Positions 10,517 through 20,468 of a stretch of DNA of 64,000 nucleotides are shown in pieces (within the stretch, counting starts at the first letter, position 1; each line of letters begins with the position of its first letter). The stretch spans positions 97,296,797-97,360,796 of the forward strand of contig OX465580.1 in assembly GCA_950022655.1 (NCBI GenBank), read 5' to 3'. The DNA comes from Alentia gelatinosa. Taxonomy: Eukaryota; Annelida; Polychaeta; Phyllodocida; Polynoidae. A program made the translations under genes and the position numbers. The notes below the pieces were generated by a model. That model had not been told where the DNA came from, did no database searches, and saw only the letters and a list, made by a program, of their open reading frames with translations.

Positions 10517-11185
10517 ATGGCGGAGTGGGGATCTTCAGATAGCGATTGGGATGAATGGGAAGACGACTTACCAATAACTTCCCTCGCAATTCTTGATGAA
10601 TACGATACAAAAAGATGCCAGACAACCACACAGACCACCCATCACGAGGATTTATCGGAAAATGAAAGGAATTTGACTCCCACGGAAGATGACAGCGCGG
10701 CTGAAGGCGATGCCCCCCCGGCTAAAGACGATGGAGATCCCCCCCCCGCACTTGATGCCCACCCCCAGACCTCAGCAGATGGCGAAAGCGAAGTGAAATG
10801 GAAAACGATCAAGTCGAATACGCCAAGAAAAGGTGAAATGAATGATTTTGACGGATCTAGCAGCGGGATTTCTCCCGAATTTAGAGAAAAAAGATCGCCC
10901 ATGGACTTTTTTAGACTCTTCCTGACAACCACCTTCATACAGAGTCTGGTCACTACCACCAACAAATACGCCTCCGATAATGATGCCGATTCTTCATCAA
11001 GAAACATGAAAAAATGGAAGGATGTCGATCAACCCACAATGAAAATATTTCTTGGAATATCTATGTTGATGGCTTTGGTCAAAAAAGTAAAAATTAAAGA
11101 CTACTGGACAACGATTCGAGAGTTGACAACCCCCTATTTCGCCACTGTCATGACAAGGGATCGCTTCATACAGATACTACGGTAA
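10517..11185 (+). pseudogene. piggyBac-family transposase, N-terminal exon only
   Basis: The 222-residue frame starts with an acidic, low-complexity N-terminus (Ser/Asp/Glu/Pro-rich, about residues 1-125), then reads SPMDFFRLFLTTTFIQSLV, NKYA, KWKDVDQPTMKIFLGISMLM, KIKDYWTT, and MTRDRFIQILR. This is the characteristic start of the piggyBac transposase domain (DDE_Tnp_1_7). Family members continue with LHF and the catalytic DDD residues; none are found downstream. The frame ends in CGGTAAGT, a good 5' splice donor at 11182, so the stop may lie in an intron and the missing 3' exons may have been replaced by the tandem repeat. The alternative is a simple truncation. Confidence 0.82.
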
Positions 11186-12530
11186 GTTCGATGTCAATAT
11201 CTTCAATTCATTTACTATTACTTCCATACGTTGACACCTGACATTATATATATTGAAATAAACCTCAGAGTCCCAGCTTTGCTCCCACCTATTTCCCTGA
11301 TCGTTTATCTAACGTTAAAAGTCCATACGAATTGATTTTCAAATCGACATCTAATGCTGTCACTGCCGTGTCAACCCCCCTCCGCAGTTGACACCATGTT
11401 GAAGCAAGCCAAAATATGAACCGCGTAAGGCGCAACGGTTAAATTCGATCATCAAGTTAATTCTCCATCAAAATGTTAAATATCTTACGGGAACCAACCT
11501 CAGACTGTGGGGAATATCCTCGTATAAGTCACTTTTCATATATTTAATGTTAAATCCTTGTGCGAAATGATTTGATAACTCGCCCAGATTTGCTTGTCGT
11601 AGTCGGCGTCTCCCCCCACCACTGAATAGACAGCCCGGTTCGATGTCAATATCTTCAATTCATTTACTATTACTTCCACACGTTGACACCTGACATTATA
11701 TATACTGTAATAAACCTCAGAGACCCAGCTTTGCTCCCACCTATTTCCCTGATCGTTTATCTAACGTTAAAAGTCCATACGAATTGATTTTCAAATCGAC
11801 ATCTAATGCTGTCACTGCTGTGTCAACTCCCCTCCGCAGTTGACACCATGTTGAAGCAAGCCAAAATATGAACCGCGTAAGGCGCAACGGTTAAATTCGA
11901 TCATCAAGTTAATTCTCCATCAAAATGTTAAATATCATACGGGAACCAACCTCAGAGTGTGGGGAATATCCTCGTATAAGTCACTTTTCATATATTTAAT
12001 GTTAAATCCTTGTGCGATATGATTTTCCATCTCGCCCAGATTTGCTTGTCGTAGTCGGCATCTCCCCCCACCACTGAGTCGACAGCCCGGTTCAATGTCA
12101 TTATCTTTAATTCATATACTATTACTTCCACACGTTCTAACCTGACAATATATATACTGGAATAAACCTCGGAGTCTTGGCTTTGCTCCCATATAATTCC
12201 CTGATCTATTATCTAACGTTAAAAGTCCATACGAATTGATTTTCAAATCGACATCTTCTACTGTCCGTGCCGTGTCAACCCCCCTCCGCAGTTGACGCCA
12301 TGTTGAAGCAAGCCAAAATATGAACCGCGTAAGGCGCAACGGTTTAATTCGATGATCATGTTAATTCTCGATCAAAATGTAAAATATTATACGGGAACAA
12401 ACCTCAGAGTGTGGGGAATATCCTCGTATAAGTCACTGTTCATATATTTAATGTTAAATCCTTGTGCGAAATGATTTCCTAACTAACCTACATTGCCAAG
12501 TGTTTCCCCACCCACACAGCTTAGTGCGTA
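11186..12530. repeat. 452-bp tandem repeat (three units)
   Basis: Units begin GTTCGATGTCAATATCTTCA at 11186 and 11638, and GTTCAATGTC at 12090 (periods 452, 452, then about 441). Units one and two are nearly identical; unit three is more diverged. They start 4 bp after the predicted splice donor of the transposase exon, inside the TTAA-bounded element. Confidence 0.93.
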
Positions 12531-12700
12531 GTTCGATGTCGGTTATGTTTTATTTATTTTCTATTTATCTAACCGTTTAAACTTTACGAAATTTATATAG
12601 GAACAAACCTTAGAGTGTGGAGATTCGTTGTATATATGTCTCCACTAATTTCCTGAAGGTTTAAACCTTGTGCCAGATAATTTTCCACATGTTGTCTTTG
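12531..12700. repeat. Diverged partial fourth unit of the 452-bp repeat
   Basis: Starts GTTCGATGTC, then preserves scattered pieces such as GGAACAAACCT(T)AGAGTGTGG, a TCCCTGAAGG-like stretch and CCTTGTGCCA. Internal deletions make it much shorter than one unit. Confidence 0.6.
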
Positions 12701-13732
12701 CACTGCGGTGAAGGGAGTTGCTGGATTTGAAAGTGCCGACCACAAACACGCCAGGCTGGGGCGAAGCCACATATACAACTCCTTGGTGAAATCGACTCGT
12801 ACAGAACCAGCAAAGAATATAATCATATTAATATCACAGGGGGGAGATTCAGCAGGCTTTTTTGTTTCTTCCAGTATAATCCAATTGCGATGTCATAACG
12901 TATTGTAGGGGAAATCAACCAAAGCCGAAGTGAGGTGATGGCTAAACGATTCGGCTTTCGTAGTATTGGCTTCATTGACACCGCACTGTGTAGAATGTCG
13001 ATAGGTTCGGCGCCTTGGTAAATATCCATTTTCTCCCGTTATTTAGCGTCTATATGAATAAACCAGACACTGCCAGAATCGTGAAGACTTGTAGAATATT
13101 CCCAGGGTGATGATTAATGATGTCAATGCATTTTGTATGGGTGACACACCAGCAAAGTTATAACTCTCCAGAACCGCACCTTCGCAGCCTGGCGTTGTCA
13201 ATATAAACTACTGGCACAGTTATTTTTCGATTGATGTCTCAACTTGTTCCAGGCCGTACGGGTTGATCTGCAGGCTATTTCTCCAAAATAACGACCCACA
13301 CACGTAGGGAATATATATATATTGCTCCTCTTCCGCTGGCAGATTAATATTCGAATAATCCAATATATAAATCCAGGTTCAAAGACATAAGATGCTTGCC
13401 AGCGTCTGTGCCCTTGCGGGCGCCATTTTTTTTTGGTTTGAATCTTGTCCAGTTACCCATACTTGTTTCTGGATTTTCTCTATTATTCTTTATATATACC
13501 ATACCAAATTCTCAGAGGAGTTAGAATATAGTCATAGGAAGACAACAGTGTCAACAACTTTTATTGTTATTTACCATCAATTCGATAAAACAAATAGTTC
13601 TAACCAGACATCGTGGCGCCGACACAGATTTGGGCCGGAAGCGTATATAGGCCCGCCCCCACGCGAGTGATATCGGCATTGTTACCCGGTTAGTTCGCGC
13701 GCTCGCTGGGATGGGGGCCCGCCGCTAAAGGG
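12701..13732. other. Interior of the piggyBac-type element, no gene recognised
   Basis: I looked for the remaining transposase exons (D-rich catalytic region, Cys-rich C-terminus) on both strands and did not find them. The stretch appears non-coding. Confidence 0.4.
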
Positions 13733-13736
13733 TTAA

Positions 13737-14362
13737 AGGGCCCTGTCCCCACGAGGACACAGAGAGTGGATGGATTTATGTACCCTCTTACAGACATGAA
13801 CATACACATTATCTGAGCTAGCCTCTCCTATACTAGCATTCATTCTGCATACCTCCTGAGGTCCCCAGCTCTGCCAATCATATCCAGCTGGAAGCCTATT
13901 GGATAATGTCAAGGGGGGGAGGGAGCAACGGATCTTACTTGGTCTGAAATCTGGGTGCAGTCCAAATTCAGACCTCAAACACAGTCCATTATTAGACCCA
14001 GGGAGAGCCTACTTGCCCCCAGTATTAACAGATCCTTAAGTAAGGGGGAAAATCATGCTTGACAAGAGCCATCAACCTACCTGTTTGTCAGCTGCCATCT
14101 CAAGATAGTGTCGACTGTGGACAGCAACCAAATCAGTCCAAAACTCAAATTCCGTCAATAAAAGGGTGTCTGCCTAGAGAAGAAACTACAAGCTTCCCAT
14201 AAATCGTGAGTTTAAACAAAGTGAAAGTGTGCATATGAGTGAATTACAGACAGGGTCGTGAGAATAGTTTGCCCTACTTCGCCAACTGCTGGAACACACT
14301 GAATGCTCTGACATCACTGTCGCTGATCCATCTAAACCCCGGGGGGCACATCCCATGGCTCC
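13737..14362. other. Intergenic DNA, no gene recognised
   Basis: No protein domain, RNA or repeat recognised between the two TTAA-type elements. Confidence 0.4.
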
Positions 14363-14644
14363 TCGATCCTATCGCGCCAGGTACCTGCAGCAGTGCCACA
14401 GGCACAGAACCGGTTACCAGTGCCAATAAATACCGCTAGAGGCCGGGTATGGAGGTCTCTTGTGAACAATTAATCTCTGTATCATGTGACATGACATGTG
14501 ATCCTATATACTATTAATCAATTCATCTGGAAATATCAAATATAATGTTATACCTACATTCTGTGAAAGTTTCAGATTGATAGTGTCAATATTTCCAATT
14601 TTATATAAGACAACAAATATTTTGTAAACGAGCCCTTGAGGCCT

Positions 14645-15211
14645 GTCTCCACTGTGCGACTGTTGGAGCTTGCGATCCTGTACCTCCAGTCTGAGACTGG
14701 AGGTACCGGCTTGGCGTACCGCATGTACCTCGGATCGCAAGGTATTATCGATTTTGTGTGTTTAGACTACCCCGCTTGCGACTGGAGGGCTTGCGATTCT
14801 AGGTACATAGGGTACGCCTAGTCTTAGACTGGGCGTACTAAATATCAAACATGTTTGATATTAAAAACGCTTGCGATCTGGGGTACATTCGGTACCTCCA
14901 GTCTGAGACTGGGTGTACTGGTATACCCAGTCTCAGACTGGAGGGAAACTTGCACAGTGGAGACAGCAAGTGGAGACAGCAAATTCCCCGCTAGTCTGAG
15001 ACTGGGCGTACCGGTACTCTCAGTCTGAGACTGTGCGTACCGCATGTACCCCGGATCGCAAGCGGGGCTGTCTCCACACAGAATCGGCTTTACCTTGCGA
15101 TCCGAGGTACATGTTGTACCCAGGATCGCAACCTATATGGAACGTCGCCCTTGCGATTCTGTACCTCCAGAGGTACAGAATCACAAGCCTCCCTAATCGC
15201 ACAGTGGAGAA
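14645..15211. mobile_element. Palindrome-rich TIR element of unassigned class
   Basis: The ends GTCTCCACTGTGCGA and, inverted, TTCTCCACTGTGCGA are flanked by AGGCCT at 14639-14644 and 15212-15217. The 567-bp interior is built from repeated short palindromic modules: about ten copies of CTTGCGATC or its complement, six of CAGTCTGAGACTG, and many GGTACC/GGCGTACC joints. No protein is encoded. Because AGGCCT is itself a palindrome, the 6-bp duplication is a candidate, not proof. Confidence 0.72.
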
Positions 15212-15262
15212 AGGCCTTTACTAAGGCATCACCCAGCCAGTCCCGGATATAATGCCCTAAGT

Positions 15263-15518
15263 CATTACCCTATCCCCGGATGAAAGTAGAGAAGCAGTAG
15301 CTGGGAGTAAAGAATATTATTGAATTCTATGAATAAAGATTATGTCGACCTTACTGGACGATCATATTAATATGTAATATGGATATGAATGGTAAGTAAT
15401 ATTACATAATGGTAATTGACATGTATAATAACGGTCAATTAATATAAGTATAAAATATGATATACAATACAGTAGTATGAAAAATACGTAGGTAATTGTA
15501 TATGAAAATAAAATAGCC
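15263..15518 (-). repeat. Element B split direct repeat B2
   Basis: 256 bp, identical in layout to 15761-16016. On the plus strand it begins CATTACCCTATCCCCGGATG. It marks the 3' edge of the element. Confidence 0.9.
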
Positions 15519-15560
15519 CTACGTGAGTAGGAAGATAGAAAGAAGGTTGAGGGTGGGTGG

Positions 15561-15760
15561 GACGAAAAGAGTGCTTGTAGTACGTGCGTACTGCAGAGCG
15601 GGTGGAGAAGAAGTGAGGCCGGGGCCTGGACCGGGCTGTACCACGTGACCTCGTGGTGTGGGTGAGTGCCGCGAGGGGGCAGGAGGGGCGCCCGTGAGGC
15701 GCGGTAGAGGGGGACACCGGGGAGGCAATGATTACCCCTGAGCCATGCCCATGGGTATAC
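15561..15760 (-). repeat. Element B split direct repeat A2
   Basis: About 200 bp matching A1 at 20266-20465 with a constant offset of 4705. On the minus strand the CCTACTCACGTAGG hairpin lies between A2 and B2 (about 15519-15535). Confidence 0.9.
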
Positions 15761-16016
15761 CATTACCCTATCCCCGGATGAAAGTAGAGAAGCAGTAGCT
15801 GGGAGTAAAGAATTTTATTGAATTCTATGAATAAAGATTATGTCGACCTTACTGGACGATCATATTAATATGTAATATGGATATGAATGGTAAGTAATAT
15901 TACATAATGGTAATTGACATGTATAATAACGGTCAATTAATATAAGTATAAAATATGATATACAATACAGTAGTATGAAAAATACGTAGGTAATTGTATA
16001 TGAAAATAAAATAGCC
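15761..16016 (-). repeat. Element B split direct repeat B1
   Basis: 256 bp matching B2. It directly abuts A2, giving the junction GGGTAATG then GTATACCCATGG on the minus strand. Confidence 0.9.
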
Positions 16017-16055
16017 AAGAGCCAATATAAGGAGGGGGGGGTGGGAGAAAAAATA

Positions 16056-17020
16056 TTAAGAATTGTTAAGGGACCTAATCAAAGCATGGTTCACAGCGGA
16101 GGCATCAGTGTCTTTGATGTAGGTCCGATGGGCATTAGACTTCCAGCCCCCATACCGCTGTATGGCGAGTTCCGGCATACCGGCCTGGAATGCCTGCGTC
16201 GCGGCAGCCTTCCGGAGGCTGTGCAGTGTGTATGTGGGGGGCTGGCCTGCCACCTGGAGGAGTGATTTCCATTCCCTCGACAGGGTTCTGGTCGTGAGGA
16301 TCTCTCCGTTCGCCAGGCTGAGGAACGGAGCCGTAGGGTCGGCCGTAGGTGCGGCCGCGAGCATGGTCCGTATAGCCCGGACCGGGCAGGAGGACGGTTC
16401 GGGGGAGGCTCGTATCACCACTGTCTTTTCCTCCCCCGCTCTCTGCATGTTTTTCGCCGCTTTTACCCTGATCGATGCTTGACTGGGCGTGACGACCACG
16501 TCTCGGCGTGACAGGTGTCGCGCCGGGTCGTACTTTGCCGTGGATGGTGGAGCCACTTCGCTTTGCCGCAGCGCGGCAAAGTAGATGATTAGAACCGCGG
16601 CCCTCAGACCGATGTGCATCGGGGAGTCTGTGAGGGCCGTGAGGGCCGCCCTGAAGACGTCCATCGGGACCGGAGGCTTGACGTTGGGATGGTATTCCTT
16701 GTTTCGTCTCATGGCATCCAGTGCCCGCTTCACCCGGAAATCCTCGGTTGCCGCGACATCGCCGCCCGTCAGCCGGAGGTGCGACCGCACGTGGGACAGC
16801 TGGTTCGCGACCGTCGCAGGAGAGGGGTCGTGGCCCGCGACGTACTCTAGGTACAACCGTGCTGAAGGACACTGTGGGTTTCTGGGGGTCCGCCCCCATT
16901 CTCCGGCAAAAGGCTAGGTAGGTCGCGACGGCACTCCGCTGGTTCGCGACCGTTCCGGGGGCACGCGCCTCGCACTGCCGCGCAGATGCCCTCGTCTGGA
17001 GTGATCGTAGCGCCGGATCT
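16056..17020 (-). pseudogene. Tyrosine recombinase of element B, one N-terminal frameshift
   Basis: The open catalytic part (16856 down to 16056, 266 residues) has the full active-site set: Arg97 in AALRQSE (CGG at 16568-16566), His212 and Arg215 in LHSLRK, Trp238 in GGWKS and the nucleophile Tyr246 in HRTYIK. The upstream N-terminal part (ADPALR..., PGTVANQRSAVATYLAFC) lies in a frame offset by one because of an extra T near 16857-16859. The gene overlaps the end of RT-RNase H in another frame, as in element C. Role: integration of the circular cDNA without target duplication. How the frame is reached is not visible. Confidence 0.85.
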
Positions 17021-19075
17021 GCAGGCGAGACGGAGAACGGGGTAGAAAGAGGTGTGTGTACATGGGATCACTTCAACGAGAGAATGATAATTTATATAAT
17101 TAACGGCCGTGACAAAGTCCCTCGAGGTCAGGTGGGCTCGGCTGAGGGCGTCTGTCACGGTGTTAAGCACCCCCGGCACGTGTGTGTACACGAACTCCAC
17201 CTGGAGTCTGGCTTGTACTGTCCATGCCTGGCGGGCACACTCGGCGAGGACCGGGTTCCTCGCACGCCCCGACCTGAGTGCCTGGACTGTACCCATGTTA
17301 TCGCAGTACACTTCCACACGAGTCCCTCGGTCGCGAACCGTGAGGAAGGTACACATTGCGTAGACCGTATTGAGGGCCTCCAGCTCGGCGATACAGTCCA
17401 CGGGGTCCTCCACGGGGCAGACCCTACCGCAATAGTAGTATCTCCCATCCGTGCCCCCTACTCCACTGAGGCACGCGTCCACTATGATGCATTTGGTGGG
17501 AGGCCCTCGAGGTATCAGGGCATGGCCGTTCCATCCCTCGGCGAACCGCAGGAACCACTGGAGGTCCTGCCGCATCTCCGAGTTGACGTTGATGTAGTAT
17601 CCGGCCATGCCTCGGAGGGCCTCGAGCAGTTTGCTGACGAACGGTCGGGCCGGGCGTATACACTTCGCCACGTGGAGGACCCGACCGAGGACCGACTGTA
17701 GTTGGCGTTTCGTCAGGGAGCGTTTGGTTGAGACGGCCCTCACGTGTTCTCGCACGTCGTGTAGTTTGTCCCGTGGGATACTGAGGGACATATCCACCGA
17801 GTTTATGACTATCCCTAGCCACGTTACAGCCCGGCTCGGGGGCTGCGCCTTTTCCCTGGCCTCGGGGAGGCCCAGCTCTCTGAAAAGCTCCCGCGCTGTC
17901 TCGAAGTCGGCGGCCGCCTTCTCGGCCGTCGGGGAGAGGATTATAAGGTCGTCCAGGTACATCGCGGCATCGACCCCCTTCCGGTCAAGGATCTTGACGA
18001 TGGCATCTGCTACGCACTGCATGTGGTAGGAGGAGGCCCGGGCACCAAACGGCATGGCCGTATCACAGTAGTACCCCTCCCCCCACGCGAAGCAGAGCAG
18101 AGGCCAGTCGAGGGGGTCGCACCGGAAGTTCTTATACGCCCGTGCGATGTCGATGGTGGACATATAACTCCCCGGCCCCGAGGCCACCAGGCGGCCGACG
18201 AAACCATCCACGGTCGGGAGGCCGTGTTCTCTCTCTTCACCGTAGACAGAGTTTTTCACGATATAGCCGTTAACGCTGGATTCCTTGGGGTACGTCATAT
18301 CCGTGATCACGCGCCTATCAGACGTACCCCTCTTTTCGCATGTCATTAACGGCGACACGTGGCACCAAGGCTGAAAGGGCGGGTCCTCGAACGGGCCCAT
18401 GAGGTTTAAATACCCCTTCTCCTTGTCAATGAACCTCGCTATCTGGTCCGGGTATCCCGAGGCACTGGGGTGGTTGGGCACTCCCCACGTGTCGGTAACC
18501 GGTCCGGCATACCCGAGGGGAAACCCGAATCTAATGAAATCCATGAGTTCCTCCTTCCCGGGGATACCCGCGAGGTATCGGGTCCAAGCTGGTATGTTGA
18601 GATCAGTGGGGATCTCGATGCGGGCCCCGAGGGCGTTGGGCATTCCCGTGCGCCGCACCCGATCGTAGATGTCGGCGTGTCCCGGCGGCCCGGGGGCGGA
18701 GAAGTGGGGCCAGTGGGCCCGCCTATGTCCGGCGAACGTGCCGGGGTCGGTCCGGACCCCGGGAGTGGGTATTCCGGTCTCGCAGAAGTGGATTCGTAGG
18801 TTATCGTTGCCGTCCTCCCGGGGCAATTGCCGAGCCAATTGCTCCACATCCCCACCGTCGCCCCTATACACGGGAGTGTATTCCTGAGGGGGCGGGGTTG
18901 TTTGCTTGTGTGCGTCCCCCACGTGCTCGGCACGCGGTGTTGTGGTCACGTGGGCTGTTATGTCACGGGTCGTGCACTCCTTGACCGGGTCGCCCTCGCT
19001 GAGTGCACTCGTACCGGGAGCGAGGGGTGTTACACGCGCCACACTCACTCGCGGGGCGTGTCCGGTCCGTTTTTT
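16847..19075 (-). CDS. Reverse transcriptase-RNase H of element B (intact)
   Basis: About 733 codons from the GTG that overlaps the gag stop (19048), plus a few from the slip site at 19075-19069. A poorly conserved N-terminal linker (residues about 1-150) leads to FGFPLGY, motif A TIDIARAYKN (Asp about 300), motif B MPFGARASSYHMQ, motif C YLDD (about 364-367) and TWLGI. RNase H follows with VDACLSG (Asp about 524), ELEALN (Glu), YCDNMGTV (Asp) and TDALSR (Asp), so all catalytic acidic residues are present. No protease or integrase is present. Expression is probably as a Gag-Pol fusion by -1 frameshifting. The last about 70 codons overlap the recombinase frame. Confidence 0.92.
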   Translation of the reverse strand, partial: KKRTGHAPRVSVARVTPLAPGTSALSEGDPVKECTTRDITAHVTTTPRAEHVGDAHKQTTPPPQEYTPVYRGDGGDVEQLARQLPREDGNDNLRIHFCETGIPTPGVRTDPGTFAGHRRAHWPHFSAPGPPGHADIYDRVRRTGMPNALGARIEIPTDLNIPAWTRYLAGIPGKEELMDFIRFGFPLGYAGPVTDTWGVPNHPSASGYPDQIARFIDKEKGYLNLMGPFEDPPFQPWCHVSPLMTCEKRGTSDRRVITDMTYPKESSVNGYIVKNSVYGEEREHGLPTVDGFVGRLVASGPGSYMSTIDIARAYKNFRCDPLDWPLLCFAWGEGYYCDTAMPFGARASSYHMQCVADAIVKILDRKGVDAAMYLDDLIILSPTAEKAAADFETARELFRELGLPEAREKAQPPSRAVTWLGIVINSVDMSLSIPRDKLHDVREHVRAVSTKRSLTKRQLQSVLGRVLHVAKCIRPARPFVSKLLEALRGMAGYYINVNSEMRQDLQWFLRFAEGWNGHALIPRGPPTKCIIVDACLSGVGGTDGRYYYCGRVCPVEDPVDCIAELEALNTVYAMCTFLTVRDRGTRVEVYCDNMGTVQALRSGRARNPVLAECARQAWTVQARLQVEFVYTHVPGVLNTVTDALSRAHLTSRDFVTAVNYINYHSLVEVIPCTHTSFYPVLRLACRSGATITPDEGICAAVRGACPRNGREPAECRRDLPSLLPENGGGPPETHSVLQHGCT
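19032..19075 (-). promoter_or_regulatory. Predicted -1 frameshift signal, element B
   Basis: The zero frame TCA AAA AAC gives the heptamer A_AAA_AAC (19075-19069). After a 7-nt spacer GGACCGG, ACACGC (19061-19056) can pair with GCGTGT (19037-19032); GGCG at 19040-19037 offers an alternative bulged pairing. The gag TGA is in the loop. After slipping, the frame reads through without a stop into the RT protein. Confidence 0.75.
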
Positions 19076-20169
19076 GAAGCCGTTGGTTGTTGTTTCTGCA
19101 CTCCTGAGAGGTCGGTGGTGCGCAGGGTGTGTCCGGCCTGGGGCATCCGGCGTGGGGCAGGTGCAGGTATTGGTGCAGCACTCTCATACCCGCCACCGTA
19201 CAACAGCTTCCTGTTGCACGCGTGTATGGAGTGCGTGCACATCCTGCCAACGGAATCACAAAATGAGCACACGTGCACCCATTTAATTCCGCCATCTTGG
19301 TGGCCGTTCCGCTGGCGGCAGCCCCTCTCCGAGTTGAATGCCCAGCACGGCAGCTCCCGTCCTCCGGCCTTTCCCGCGTCTTGACCGTCGTTCACCGTTG
19401 TGGTCGCCGTCATCGCGAGACGGACACGCTCGTCCTGTATGCGCACGTGGTCGGACCAGTAAATCCTCCCGGCCTCGACCTGGTCGAAAACGTACTGGGA
19501 CCAACGCCTTACTGCGGCCCACGGCCGGGTCTGGGCATCGATCGATACCTGGGACAGGTGGCGATACATGTCCCTCCTGTCCTCCTCTGGGACGGCCCGG
19601 TGGTCCTCCATCATAACCAGAAACGCGCTTACATACTCCATCGGACCGAGCGTGCCCCTGACCTCGAGCCTCTGATTCACGGTGAAGAGGCCCTCGCGTT
19701 CCACATACATATAAGGTTTCGACAGCAATTTAACGGTGTGAAGATCTGAACTAAACCTACCGGCCGTGCGGTCGTGTCGTAGTCCCTCACGGTCGAGTTC
19801 TTTCTGTAGCAGCTCGTCTGGGAGGTATCGGTCGCGAAGCTGACGGGGGGCCGGGAGACGGGATGCTTGATCGTTTGCCCAGTCCCTGGTCCGGTCCTCC
19901 GCGACGGTGGCCTCTCTAACGGTCGCCGGCTGAGATGCCCTCAATGGAGATTTTGCCCGTTGAAGTCCTTTTGTCGCCTCAAGTATCAAGGCGACATTCC
20001 CCTCCAGGGCCGTTATTCTCGACGTATTGACCGTCAATCCATTTTCCGACACGGAGTCCACGTGTTCGTTCGACGCCTGTGTCGAACCTCTGACCGTGGC
20101 CTCGGATCCTGCGGCCGCCTGCGGTTCATGGGACGTGCTAGGCACGGGCGTATTCCTGGTGTTCGGCAT
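19045..20169 (-). CDS. gag: Gag-like protein of element B (intact)
   Basis: 374 residues from ATG 20169, which aligns with the gag starts of A and C. The first 100 residues are polar and Ser/Thr/Arg-rich. The middle region has conserved blocks QLRDRYLPDELLQKELDRE, HDRTAGRF and RGTLGPMEYVSAF. A Cys/His cluster follows (about residues 275-325): C-x6-C, H, H-x-C-x2-C, C-x-H, C. The C-terminus is basic and polar, ending KNGPDTPRE. It probably forms the retroelement particle and binds RNA. The stop overlaps the RT frame by GTGA. Confidence 0.85.
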   Translation of the reverse strand: MPNTRNTPVPSTSHEPQAAAGSEATVRGSTQASNEHVDSVSENGLTVNTSRITALEGNVALILEATKGLQRAKSPLRASQPATVREATVAEDRTRDWANDQASRLPAPRQLRDRYLPDELLQKELDREGLRHDRTAGRFSSDLHTVKLLSKPYMYVEREGLFTVNQRLEVRGTLGPMEYVSAFLVMMEDHRAVPEEDRRDMYRHLSQVSIDAQTRPWAAVRRWSQYVFDQVEAGRIYWSDHVRIQDERVRLAMTATTTVNDGQDAGKAGGRELPCWAFNSERGCRQRNGHQDGGIKWVHVCSFCDSVGRMCTHSIHACNRKLLYGGGYESAAPIPAPAPRRMPQAGHTLRTTDLSGVQKQQPTASKNGPDTPRE

Positions 20170-20265
20170 GGTTCACTCTCCTCTATCGTTCTATCGCACT
20201 TTATCGTAGTATGGTGTGCTGGCCTATACTCGTGGAGTATTGGGCTGCGAGCACGTGGCCAAGAA
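20170..20265 (-). promoter_or_regulatory. Conserved 5' leader of element B
   Basis: On the minus strand: TTGGCCACGTGCTCGCAGCC, then ACTCCACGAGTATAGGCC, then the gag start. These blocks are shared with the leader of element A and, less fully, C. Confidence 0.5.
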
Positions 20266-20468
20266 GACGAAAAGAGTGCTTGTAGTATGTGCGTACTGCA
20301 GAGCGGGTGGAGAAGAAGTGAGGCCGGGGCCTGGACCGGGCTGTACCACGTGACCTCGTGGTGTGGGTGAGTGCCGCGAGGGGGCAGGAGGGGCGCCCGT
20401 GAGGCGCGGTAGAGGGGGACACCGGGGAGGCAATGATTACCCCTGAGCCATGCCCATGGGTATACCAT
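20266..20468 (-). repeat. Element B split direct repeat A1
   Basis: 5' terminal block of the element on the minus strand, a near-exact match of 15561-15763. It ends in GGTATACCATT on the plus strand before host MITE sequence resumes. Confidence 0.9.

Larger units (their letters stand above)
10196..13736 (+). mobile_element. piggyBac-type DNA element with satellite-filled interior
   Basis: Bounded by TTAA (10196-10199 and 13733-13736). The left end TTAACCCCTTCGCGGCGGG and the right end, read inward, TTAACCCTTTAGCGGCGGG form imperfect terminal inverted repeats. TTAA duplication is the hallmark of piggyBac. The left subterminal region holds three GATGCCNTANGGCATC palindromes. One N-terminal transposase exon (10517-11182) is followed by a 452-bp tandem repeat and then unrecognised sequence; the catalytic part of the transposase is absent. 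Confidence 0.82.
15263..20468 (-). mobile_element. Ngaro-like YR retrotransposon, element B (best preserved)
   Basis: Minus-strand element: A1 (20266-20468), gag (20169-19045), RT-RNase H (19075-16847), YR (about 17020-16056), B1 (16016-15761), A2 (15760-15561), B2 (15518-15263). The direct repeats are nearly identical within the element, which argues for recent insertion. Gag and RT-RH are open throughout; the only lesion noticed is a 1-nt insertion at the N-terminal side of the recombinase. It lies inside an older piggyBac-type MITE. Confidence 0.92.

Noticed and set aside
16135..16899. 254-codon minus-strand frame overlapping the recombinase of element B
   Set aside because: Mostly a shadow of the GC-rich recombinase gene; only its first few residues belong to the true YR frame, before the 1-nt insertion.
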